A stretch of DNA of 64,000 bases from Volutella citrinella. Its lineage: Eukaryota > Ascomycota > Sordariomycetes > Hypocreales > Nectriaceae. The stretch covers positions 2,356,001-2,420,000 of the forward strand of contig JAWZSP010000007.1 in NCBI GenBank assembly GCA_034401135.1. The letters are read 5' to 3'. Positions 54,601 to 64,000 of this stretch are shown piece after piece (position 1 is the stretch's first letter; the number at the start of each line of letters is the position of its first letter). A model generated the notes under the pieces. That model saw only the letters and a list, made by a program, of their open reading frames with translations. It made no database searches and was not told the DNA's origin. The position numbers were made by a program, and so were the translations under genes.

Positions 54601-57600
54601 ATGAAGCTACTCGCTTCTTGGTGTTAACCTTGACAAGTTGAAGCGAGGCCGGGATCCAGACAGTCTATTACTCCATGGCGCATAATCAACATGTCGAGCG
54701 GCTTGACAGTCGTGGTGATGGTGGGGGAGGGGGTGCCTCGGTGGGTTGCCCCTTGGTCATTCACCTTGAGATGCCCTTGCTGGCAAACCTGGGCAGAGCA
54801 CTAATCTTCGGGCTCAAAGCTGGAAATCAGCGCGCTATCGGTTGTGCCCGTAGGGTTTAGCAGGTTCGTAAGTAAAAGGGGTGGGGGCGTCAGGCGTCCA
54901 GGGAGCTGATCCCCATTCTAGAAATTCGACCGTTTTAGCGGCCGCGAAAACGGCTGATCATCGCCCAGTGCGAAGTAGAATCGAACCCCCCAGCGATTCA
55001 TGGAGGGAGTGAAGGACAAATAACAACTTACCTATTTTGCCCGCATAAACCTCATATCGGATGCCTAGGTTCAATGATGGTAATTTATGTGACCAGTCTC
55101 AAACGCACAACAACAGTCAACTTGACCGAGGACACTACCTTCTAAGCTAGGCTGCTTGAAGAGGAATATGAGAGGCTTAGCTTGATCTCGTGCGTGGCCA
55201 TGTCACTCCCGACAGGGGCATTGTCTCATCGGGACCTGGGCTGGGAAGTCCCGCTTGGGTGGCTCCAGCACGCCTAACAAGCAACTAGACGGATGTGGAA
55301 GACGCCAGCCGCGTTTCCACTGGTGGCTGGGGTCCACAGCAGACAACTCCAGTGAGGCCAGTCTCCAGCATTGCTTTTCCAGGGCTGTCGCTGGGGAGGA
55401 CGCGGAGCTAAAAGCGATGAATCCCGTAGCCGTTGGAAGGCCGTCCGATGTGGTACAAACTGGCATACCACTGCTCCATGCATGCACAACGGATGACAGC
55501 TCCCCGCGGCGCCTTTGTAAGTGGCGGAGCCCAGTTTTTGACAGGCGGTAGACGGTTCACGAGAAGCGAGGCAAACGCCGAAAGGGGAGGAACTTTGGAC
55601 CTGGCATTTGCCGCGCCTTATCCGCGGCCGAAGGGACATTGAGGCTGGTTTGGCTGGTTTGATCGGCGCTCCGGGCTGCTGCTGGCGTGGCCGTGCCGAC
55701 GCCCACCGGACCGGTCAAGACGCCGCCGAATGACCCTCCAAGAAAACCGGGTAGATCCAACCGAGGGCAGGGGCTTGCATGGCATATCTGTCACGATGTC
55801 ACGGGCACGGGCTGGCAAGTGCAGCACAACGTCCGTCCGTAGTTAGGGTGCTCCGTATGAGAAGCCTGGTCGACTAGACTGTGCTCAGCACACGAGGGCG
55901 CGTGGTTGAGTTGATATCAGGATCCAACCCAGCGTCAACTGGGGAGTCACAACCAAGATCAGGAGTCAAAAGCAGGACCCGCCAGACTGGAGGTTGTCAG
56001 TGGGCAGTCCGTACGGTTGATGCGAGGTTGCAGGTTCTGCGACGATTGTTTCGAGCCTAAGGCACAGGGTGCAGTATGGTTGGAACTCCTCCTACTCTGC
56101 CTGTCGCATCAGTCGTCCATGGATCGGGGATTCATCGTCAGGGCGGCGGGCGTGTCGCGGAACTGGGGTTACGTTGAGATGGGGACCCGATAATTACAAG
56201 GCAGTGTCTAATGTACTGTGATCAGCGAGAAGAATGGCCAGGCCGTATTGTTGAAGGCTGCCCTTGCGCGCAGGCCGGATACTGTATCCGTATGGAGTCC
56301 GGTTCCAGCACGCACAGGACAGCTCTTGCCAAGTGCCTATTGGGGGCATGGCTCGGACCAACCCCCATCGGGAGACGGGATGGAAGCCATAATCAATACC
56401 ACAGCACTAGCAAGCACTAATGATTAAGTAATAATACTGGACGAAGTTGACTTGGCCGCTGTTGCCCTCCGAGGTTCACAGCATGCAAGGCCCGTTCAAA
56501 GGAAGGGACGCTCCGAGCACTATCAGCGTCCTGCCATGCAGCGCTGCATAGCTCCTGCCTCCGTATCCCGTCATAAAAAAGCACTAGTTCTACAGCATGA
56601 TTTGGCCATCATAAGGACTGGTATTATTCTGGTGTCCACGATACATCCTTGACCCCGAAGGTCTCAATACTACTAAGCACAAGCAGGACGCAGAACCTGC
56701 TGGAAGGGATCAATTGATATTGGTAGCGAGGGCCTAAGGCGACAACAATGCACTCTGACAATGATAACGAGGAGAGACAGGAGCATGCCAACCTCATCAC
56801 AGACCGAGCGTCCACAGGTCTAGCCCAGGTGTGCAGTGAAATTACTGCATGCAGAGCAGAGTAGAGGACGGAAGTCCTCTGTGAGCCTGTACTACTACAG
56901 TGCTGGCCGTGGACCCCTTGCCTTTTTTGGTGCTCGAGGCGCGCCCACCACAACCCTGGGCTACCATCAGGCTATCTGACCCGCCGAGACGTGCATCTTG
57001 CATCCTCATCTCCGTCGTACGCACCTCCAACACCACAGTGCCCCAGCAGGACGACATAGAGGCTAGACCAGTCCAGGGCCTCCGAGGGTCCTTCCCCCCT
57101 CCACCAGCTCCAATCTCAGCCCACACGGCCGCCCCCCGATCTTGACAACGTACCACGGTACTCTGCACTGCAACGGGGCACACACTCCCCCTTTCCCGAC
57201 GAATCGCTCGATTGCCCCTACCGGCACTACGGGGTATGCGGTGGGCGAATCGCCTAAGCAGCCCAGGGGCCAGGGCACACCCTCGGCGGCTCGGCCGTAG
57301 TTCCGACCCTGTCGCCGCCTCGATTTGCCCGTAACTGTTCGGCTCACCTCATCGCTCCAGGCTCGAATCCGTCCTATTTGTCCCGGCGTTTTAGGCTCAG
57401 GCCAACAGTCAAGACTCAAGACCGTGAGGAGCTCTCTCATTCCCCCTCGGATGGTGACCCCTGTACATCGCGACAGCTTCGCCCATGTTTCTTGCATGCT
57501 ACTCCGTCCTGTATCCGACAAACCCTGCAAACACCCTGGCCGTTAACCCGGATCCAAGTGGCCATGTCCATCCTAACATTCGCCTGCCTCCGTGCGTGCT

Positions 57601-60431
57601 TCATGCCCAGTGCACGCATCCACTGACTCGACTCACGAATGCACAGCTGTGCAGCAGAGGGCCATTTCTCCGCACTCCGTGCTTCACATGCCCGTGTCCA
57701 ATGCGTGGCAGTGGCCCGCTTCCTGGTACTGTACTTGCCTCGTGTGGAGCTTTGTGCGATGGATACTCGCGGAGGTGTCACCAGGGAACCGCTTGAGCCG
57801 CCGCCGCTGTCGGTTGCGAACGAAGTTCTCGCCCACTTTCCCGAGGAGCCACGACTAGGGGTCATGCCCAAAGATGGCAACACTCAACTGCCGCCCGTGG
57901 ACTGGCGACCGGGTTGCTGCTGGAAAGGGAAGGCCTGTCGACGTCGAATACTCTCTTGCGGAGATCGGACTCGCGCAATGTCGTACCGTCGCATTCCCCC
58001 GTAGTGGCTAACCTTGACCCTTGCACATCTCTAATGCCAGATGTTTGAAAAAGCAAGCAACACATACTGGATGTTTGGAACTCTGACCGCGTTAATTACT
58101 TGTGCGGCGGCGGCAGTCCATTGAGCCTTCTTAGGCGCTGGGTGGGTACGCTAGGCATGCAAATCGATGTACCACGGTACTCCGTACCATTCCCGTCCGG
58201 CTCCTTGCAAACATCGAGATCCTGCTTCATCCCCACGGCCCCCCCCCCTCCTCGCAAGCCGCTTCTTCCAGCCATCCCTTCCCGGCGGTTCACTCGGCTC
58301 TAGCTTGCATCCCCACTACGACCCCTACTGGGACTCGTCATCCTCATCCCACCCACTATGGCGGATCCAACCGTGTCATTGGTGAGCTGCCTGAGCGGTG
58401 CCACCCTGCGAAGACCCTCACACAGGTATGCCCACGCGCCCTCGGAGCGCCCCAACGCCAGCTTACGCAGGAATACAGGCTTCGGGGACGTTTACGACAA
58501 CCCTAGCCACTTGCTCGGGCGATGGCCTTGAAATGGCCCGGCCTAGTCATTTGGCGGCGTCCCAATAACATGAGGTGACCCTAACTCAACCGTGTCCTAG
58601 TTCCCTGGCATCACACAGTAGTGTAGTTCCACCTTGTTCAGACGCCTCCTGTGCTACCTGGGCAACTAAACGCCAGAACCGAACATTTTATCTCCACAGA
58701 CCAAGTGGACGACAAGAGCAACGGCCCCATGGGTTGGGTAGCTCACATCCACCATCACGCGGAATAATCGAGCTTTTTGGTCTCTCCAATGACCAAATTA
58801 GGCTACCTAAGCCGGCTCTACCAGACATGTGAGCCACAGGGGCATGCCATGGGCGTTTCATCCCCTCCTTGTTCTTTCTCTCCCATGAACCTACTTCGCC
58901 TAGGAGGCCCATGATCCGTGGCTTGACAAAACGCAAAACATGCCATAATTTCCGGGAGCTTAACCGCATGCCATGGCTGGATCCTAACGGTATGTACCCT
59001 CGAGCTCCTTTCACGGGCTGGAGAGACAAACCGTAAATCATGATCGACTTGGAACCGCGTCCTTGACGCCATACTCGAGAATTCGGCCTCTAAGGGAACA
59101 ACAAAGTTACAATTCGGCTCCCAATACCTCGGCGCATGTTGCCTGCCGAGAGGGTTGAGATGGCAAGATATATCCTGAGATTGTTCAACTAACTGTTGAT
59201 CGGAGAAGCAGGCGGGATGCGAAGCAAGGAGCCTGGTATGGCCACCCTGAGGCCATCACACGGAAGTAGTTGCTGCCAAAGCCGCAAAATTCCAACGCCA
59301 TTTTACGGACACCTCTATTCCCGGAACCATGTGGCGCATGGAGCACATGGCAACGGCGGAAGTGATCGAGCCAAGAGAGAGATTCGTATGTACTCCGGAC
59401 TGAGTAGGGATGTTCTAATCTACTTTCATCTGCATCAGGGTGAGACGGAGAGCCGGTTACTCAGAAACTGAGTGGCCAGGATCCGGGGTGCAAACTGGCG
59501 GCGACCTTTCCAAGGATGTCTAACTCGGCTTGAAACACCCTAGCGGCCTAGCTGATCTCTTAAGCCTGCTCAGCCATGGAACCTAGGGTTCGGCTCCCCC
59601 CCTCACCCCAGCACCCATAGCAGGCCCAAATAAGACTCCAATTCTGCTTTAAGGCGCGGAGAGCCCCGGATCGCGGACCAGCGCCACTAACACGGCGGTC
59701 CTGCGCAACCGGCGAGTGAGGGTAGTGATATACCTGCTTGCAGACGCCGCCGTCCAAAGCAATTCCTCTGTTCCCACTTTTGCACAATCTCTACAGAGCT
59801 TGGACGGGGTGTGTGCTTCTGCTTTCCTTTCATCGCCACTTGCCACCGTTCAACGTCGACCTCCTCTCTCGGCGGAAGCACGCAGATTTCGGTTTCTGTC
59901 CACGCCTCCGAGATCGAATCTGATCTTGCGGAGATACCCTCATTTGATTTCGACAGACTGGTTCCCGCCAGATGCCGTCTTGGGTTTGTTCCAACGCCAC
60001 ACGGCTTCGTCACCACTTCTTGGTGTCATAAGCTGCTCCAATAGCTCTTCCGACTGTATCCGTGGCTGGATGAACCCGGGGGCCCGAGGCGCTTTCACGA
60101 ATCAGAGATTCTGTTTGGGTTATACGGCATCTTCGCATCTACATATATCTTTCCTTTCCTGCCAGACTCGCTTTTTGAACCGTACTCGCGAGGCCGAAGC
60201 TATCAGGGGCTCTAGCCGAGGGGGGCTCCTCCACTGGCACTCGGGTTGTGCTCTTCCCATTTGAACTGACTTGATCGGAGAAAAGGCCCATTCTACTCGG
60301 AGACATCTTTAGCCGCGCCTCCCGATAGCATGCATGCTTGTTGACAGCTACGTGCCTCGAATCCAGAATCCATCCACCCTGGACATCTGTCAAGCTCCCC
60401 ACCAAGTCGACGCCGCAAAGCCTTGTCGAGA
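51647..60431. other. Gene-poor intergenic region (8.8 kb)
   Basis: The largest stretch without a supported gene. Open frames up to about 220 codons are present (for example 53,189-53,851 minus, 57,063-57,530 minus and 59,716-60,264 plus). Their translations are rich in Arg, Ser, Pro, Gly and Cys without domains or a plausible exon structure. The left end is the AAH1 promoter. The last 0.7 kb before 60,432 is C/T-rich on the plus strand, like the leader of the Zn(II)2Cys6 gene. A 24-bp near-palindrome lies at 54,930 and one TACTCCGTA motif at 58,178. Confidence 0.55.
54930..54953. repeat. 24-bp near-perfect palindrome with GCGGCCGC core
   Basis: The left half CCGTTTTAGCGG matches the reverse complement of the right half at 11 of 12 positions, and the centre is an 8-bp GCGGCCGC. 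It may be a dimeric-factor binding site or a cruciform, or chance. Confidence 0.8.
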
Positions 60432-62972
60432 ATGTCCACTTCGTCGCACACTCCTTATCCCCGCTCGCCAAACTTGTCATCGAGATCTTACGACTCTTCG
60501 CCTGTCTCGTCGGCCACTTCTCCCAGGTCTTCATCGCACTACCTCGGTGGTTCTACCAACGCAAATCCGAGGATTGCTCCTGGGACATCGGCTCAGCTGC
60601 CTGGGATGCCCAATTTACCCCCGGTGACCCAGGCATTCCAGTCGTATGCGCCAATGACAGCCACTTCGTCCCTAGGACCAGAATCGTTTGCTTCCAATGA
60701 GTCTGTGGCAAGCACTCCAGGGCCCTCAAATGCGCAGCTTGGCTCCGGCTCTGCTGCTGGGCAGAAGAGGGCATACCGTCAGCGACGCAAAGACCCGAGC
60801 TGTGACGCTTGTAGGGAGAGAAAGGTCAAGTGCGATGCGACAGAAACTACGAGCTGCTCGGAGTGCTCGAGCCGTAACGTAAAATGCCAGTTTACCAAGG
60901 AAACGAATCGTCGGATGTCTTCTATTAAGCAGGTACAGGACTTGGAGAAGCAAATGGAGCGGGTAAAACGAGAGAATAGCGGCTTGAGACGGATGCTTCA
61001 GGACAAAGATGTGCCGATGGATGTGGATATGGAAGGGACTGAGCAGCCTTTACCGCCGCCGCCCCTTCCCACGATAGGAGCAGAGCCGAAGCGACGGAGC
61101 AGGCCATCTGCCATTCCAGAGTTGGCGACCGCGAGAGCGAACATGCGAAACTTTTCCAAGGGGGTCTTCAAGCCACCGACGCCATACCGAATGCCCCCGA
61201 TAGCTCGTTTTGACCCTCAGCGACCCGAGCTGCCGTCCCGAGAGCTCGCAGACCAGCTGCTCCATTACTACCACACCTTCTCCCACGCCATGTTCCCTAT
61301 TCTTCACCTCCCTAGCTTTCGAACAGCGGTGGATAATGTCTATCAAGGAAATAATGTGGCCCGAACGGCGCCGGCCTGGCTTTCGCAGTTCTTTGCGGTT
61401 CTCGCCGTCGGCAGCCTCTTTAGCCCTCAGCAACCAGGATCGTTCTACCAGCCGGCTGAGTTTCTCGAGGCCGCGAATCGAATGGTGGATCCATGGTGCA
61501 ATGACGTTGCCCTGGATGATGCACGAGCAATGGTACTCATCACTCTGTGTCTTAACGAAATGAACTTGAAGTCTGCTGCGTGGTCATGGCTCGGCAGAGC
61601 AGTCCGGGTGGCACAGGACCTTGGGTTGCATGTGGAAGCAGGCCCCTGGCCAGTCATCGAGGGGGAAATGCGCCGGAGGACCTGGTGGATGATTTACATC
61701 TGGGACAGGACCCTAGCCACTGAACTTGGCCGACCGCCCATGATCAATGACGCTGACTGCGACGTCTCGCTGCCCGCTGGTGTCGACGACCAGTATATCC
61801 ACGAAGGAGGCATGTTGGTGCCCAGCGGTGCTGAGCCCTTGACGCATTCTCTCCTGGCTGTGATCCACGTTGTTCGATGCTATACAGCTCTCATCACTGC
61901 CCTATCGCCGACTGCAAACTCGTCCATCCAAGTTACGGTCCTCGACGCCCATCTCAAGAAGTGTCTCAGCACGTTTCCGTCCGCATGCGATCCCCTCAGC
62001 ACCGCCCCGTTGGCACCGATATTCCTCGCCCCGTTGGCGTACCTCTTCCATGCACGGCTCCTTCTCCATCGCCACCATCTCGATCCCAGATATCCCGTCG
62101 AAGCACGGCTTGCGTCAGTGGAAAGCTGTATGCACGTCGCGCTGGAGACTGCCTATCTCCTCCATCGATCGAACCCAAACCTCCTGGCAGACGGTGCTAC
62201 AGGCCTGCTCACAATGCATATTTTCAGGAGTACCCTTTTCCTCCTATTGACAGGGTACACGGACCATGCAACCACCTGTATCCGAGCGCTGGCGGCGATC
62301 AATGCCCGAAGGGATGTCACAAGTTCTTGCGGAAGGTTCTTGTCCTTCTTTGTGTCAACCTTGGGTTCCAAGCGTGCCGAATGCATATCCTATCTATCGA
62401 GAACCGCCCCCTCTCCGCCGTACGGTGCTCACGGACCATCAATCGATAACACTGCTCTGCTGCAAATGCTTGCTCGGGACGAGGACTTGCTTGCGTACGT
62501 GTCGGTGGACCTACAAGCGTCTACCGAAGCTTCGTGGCTATGGGGTGGGATGGAGCGCGAGACAGCACTGCAGCAGCTAGCAGGCGCGCCGGCTGACGTA
62601 TCTAGAGGCGAGAATACCCTGTTCAGTTTTGAGGCCCGGGCTGGCATAAGCAAAGCAGAGGATCGAGAATGGGGCGGGTGGGCATCCCTTGAAACGGGAG
62701 TTCGCAACCTGGAAGCAGTAGCAAGTGTTACTCCGGCCGCCGCGAGGACGATGGCTGGGCTGCCATCCCCTATGAAATCGGATACTCCTGGCCCCCCTAT
62801 GGGAATTCCTCGTCTGAACGACCTACCACAGGCTGCGCCTGAGACTCTAAGGCCTATTGACAAGAGCCTTCCTGCCAGCCCAGCAGTTGCTGGCCCCATT
62901 GGCCGAGGCGGGAGCGGCGGTAGCGGTCCAAGCAGCAGCAAGGATCGCATCAGCATCGCAAACATCATCTAA
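60432..62972 (+). CDS. Zn(II)2Cys6 transcription factor with fungal-specific regulatory domain
   Basis: An intronless 846-residue nuclear regulator. Residues 1-115 are Ser/Pro/Thr-rich. A binuclear zinc cluster with exact CX2CX6CX7CX2CX6C spacing (Cys 124, 127, 134, 142, 145, 152) is followed by a linker and a leucine-containing coiled coil (VQDLEKQMERVKRENSGLRR). The middle homology region runs from about 270 to 600 (HYYHTFSHAMFPILHLPSF, then WLGRAVRVAQDLGLHVEAG, then RRTWWMIYIWDRTLATELGR), the fungal-trans domain. The C-terminus is Pro/Gly/Ser-rich. Such factors bind CGG half-sites, often as dimers. No specific orthologue is recognised and its target pathway is unknown. No gene cluster surrounds it, so a broad rather than local regulator is more likely. 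The start is the first ATG of the frame with no in-frame ATG upstream. Confidence 0.92.
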   Translation: MSTSSHTPYPRSPNLSSRSYDSSPVSSATSPRSSSHYLGGSTNANPRIAPGTSAQLPGMPNLPPVTQAFQSYAPMTATSSLGPESFASNESVASTPGPSNAQLGSGSAAGQKRAYRQRRKDPSCDACRERKVKCDATETTSCSECSSRNVKCQFTKETNRRMSSIKQVQDLEKQMERVKRENSGLRRMLQDKDVPMDVDMEGTEQPLPPPPLPTIGAEPKRRSRPSAIPELATARANMRNFSKGVFKPPTPYRMPPIARFDPQRPELPSRELADQLLHYYHTFSHAMFPILHLPSFRTAVDNVYQGNNVARTAPAWLSQFFAVLAVGSLFSPQQPGSFYQPAEFLEAANRMVDPWCNDVALDDARAMVLITLCLNEMNLKSAAWSWLGRAVRVAQDLGLHVEAGPWPVIEGEMRRRTWWMIYIWDRTLATELGRPPMINDADCDVSLPAGVDDQYIHEGGMLVPSGAEPLTHSLLAVIHVVRCYTALITALSPTANSSIQVTVLDAHLKKCLSTFPSACDPLSTAPLAPIFLAPLAYLFHARLLLHRHHLDPRYPVEARLASVESCMHVALETAYLLHRSNPNLLADGATGLLTMHIFRSTLFLLLTGYTDHATTCIRALAAINARRDVTSSCGRFLSFFVSTLGSKRAECISYLSRTAPSPPYGAHGPSIDNTALLQMLARDEDLLAYVSVDLQASTEASWLWGGMERETALQQLAGAPADVSRGENTLFSFEARAGISKAEDREWGGWASLETGVRNLEAVASVTPAAARTMAGLPSPMKSDTPGPPMGIPRLNDLPQAAPETLRPIDKSLPASPAVAGPIGRGGSGGSGPSSSKDRISIANII

Positions 62973-63530
62973 CAACACTGAAGGCGCCGTCCGGATACCC
63001 CAAGTATAATGGTACAGGTTGATGGAAATGTATAATCGACCCAGCCCAATCGTGCCGGCAGCACGACTGGGCTTTTAATTCTCTCTTTTTGAGAGAGGCG
63101 CCTCTGCCATCTCCCTGCGTCTTTCATGATACCACTATTTTTACACGAGCATGTTTTTTCTTTCCAACTGCGTTTTCTTTCTCTGGGGAATACAAAAATC
63201 GACTACCATGCTGTTTTGACATTACCCTTGGATGAACAGTCTAGAGGCTGCGAGGAATTGCGAGGATATACCATGCCATTCAGGAAGGAGTAACGCGATA
63301 TGGTGGAGGCCAGCGAGGCGTTGGGTACAATGATTAGTGAGGAAGGCTACGCCATATAAACGGGGGCGGATGCATACAGCTTGGGGTATACAAAGCGGCA
63401 TGTAAGAAAAGGAGTGGGTGTTGGGATATGTCACATTGCGGCGATAGAGTTGACAGACCTGGTGGGTTCGTCTATGATACATTATGTGACACGAATACTA
63501 GTAGTTCTTGAAATGCCAACATTTTGCTAT
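62973..63530. terminator. Convergent 3' region between the Zn(II)2Cys6 and Spo22-like genes
   Basis: 558 bp between opposing stop codons, T-rich around 63,080-63,180. It has a GCCCAATCGTGCCGGCAGCACGACTGGGC-like imperfect hairpin near 63,045-63,075, plausible as part of a transcription end region. No gene is seen. Confidence 0.5.
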
Positions 63531-64000
63531 TTAAGTATGCAAATCGTTACCGAAGCCAAGCTTCACAATCTTTTCCCGGAGCACATCCTGTAAATCGCCT
63601 CCATCGTCAACAAACTTGGCCAGGTGAAGCGCCTTTATTGCCCACTCATGGCACATTGTTTCATCTCCTCGAGCCAACAGGTCAATGGCATGATTAAAGG
63701 CCGTGGCCACGATCCAGTCGAGCTCGTCGGCTGGGTATGGTGCCGTCTTTTGGCTCCCCTCATCAGCAATTTGCAATGCTTGGTCGACAATTTGTAGAGA
63801 GATATTGTCGTCCAGGGGTAGCATCACCTGGAGCATGCAACGCAGGTATTTGGCGAGCCCCTCTGTGGCAAATTTTTCGAGTCGATAAATTTCATTGATG
63901 ATGAGGCGCATAGATGCGTACATTGCTAAACAGTCGGTCAGTAGTATCCTTGCGAGTTGGACAGCCATCACGACCTTACTTTTCCCAGATGCATTGCTCT
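63531..64000 (-). CDS. Spo22/ZIP4-like meiosis protein, C-terminal fragment
   Basis: The 3' end of a minus-strand gene whose 5' part lies beyond the right edge. A 54-bp intron at 63926-63979 (GTAAGG..TTTAG, CTGAC branch site) joins SNASGK to TMYASMRLIINEIYRLE. The fragment is wholly helical with TPR-like spacing: YLRCMLQVMLPLDD, LQIVDQALQIADEG, DWIVATAFNHAIDLLARGD, WAIKALHLAKFVDDGG and LREKIVKLGF. That pattern resembles the C-terminus of the Spo22/ZIP4 family, which organises crossover formation at meiotic chromosome axes. The identification rests on this tail only. Other TPR-like helical proteins remain possible. Confidence 0.6.
   Translation of the reverse strand, partial: SNASGKSKVVMAVQLARILLTDCLAMYASMRLIINEIYRLEKFATEGLAKYLRCMLQVMLPLDDNISLQIVDQALQIADEGSQKTAPYPADELDWIVATAFNHAIDLLARGDETMCHEWAIKALHLAKFVDDGGDLQDVLREKIVKLGFGNDLHT

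Noticed and set aside
54975..54995. GGTTCGATTC on the minus strand, similar to a tRNA B box
   Set aside because: The five bases before the loop (GGGGG) do not pair with those after it, and no cloverleaf or A box could be built.
57150..58182. 14-bp identical word GTACCACGGTACTC at 57,150 and 58,169
   Set aside because: A handful of shared 14-mers is expected by chance in 64 kb, so the pair is not evidence of a repeat family.

Overview
The window reads as nuclear chromosomal DNA of a filamentous ascomycete, most likely a sordariomycete of the order Hypocreales (inference from protein style; no species is claimed). The genes are monocistronic, lie on both strands and carry short introns of about 46-209 bp with GT..AG ends and CTRAY-type branch sites. 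The recognisable set is fungal: Spt20, Atg27, a Pex22-like peroxin, cutinase, Zn(II)2Cys6 and C2H2 regulators, and a calpain-like protease. Fifteen protein-coding genes are supported. Two are cut by the window edges: an F-box/LRR-like gene on the left and a Spo22/ZIP4-like gene on the right. No rRNA, tRNA, CRISPR array or intact transposon was recognised.

Layout. 1-14 kb is gene-poor: the partial F-box-like gene, then a C2H2 (BrlA-type) regulator flanked by 4.3 kb and 7.7 kb of noncoding DNA. 14.2-28.9 kb is a compact housekeeping block. It holds eIF2B gamma (-) and the Pex22-like peroxin (+) head to head, then SPT20 (+), ATG27 (+), acetylornithine aminotransferase ARG8 (+), and glutamate decarboxylase (-) converging on ARG8. 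28.9-34 kb is empty. 34-42.4 kb carries three minus-strand hydrolytic enzymes: a membrane-anchored HSL-type esterase, a secreted cutinase and a calpain-like protease. 44-51.7 kb holds a RING/TRAF-type zinc-finger protein and the E4 ubiquitin factor UFD2, both plus strand, and adenine deaminase (-) converging on UFD2. 51.6-60.4 kb is an 8.8 kb gene-poor stretch. 60.4-64 kb holds a Zn(II)2Cys6 regulator (+) converging on the Spo22/ZIP4-like gene (-).

Functional links are loose, as expected in a fungal chromosome. ARG8 carries a perfect GCN4/CPC1-type site about 320 bp upstream, and its neighbour GAD also uses glutamate-family metabolites. The RING/TRAF protein and UFD2 are adjacent ubiquitin-system genes. 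Exon joins were placed by hand from splice consensus and reading-frame continuity. The points most worth checking are a probable GC-AG intron in UFD2, a short 3' exon in GAD, an orphan coding-like frame ending at a (GT)21 repeat, an AT-richer patch behind the cutinase, and a 24-bp near-palindrome in the right-hand gene-poor block.
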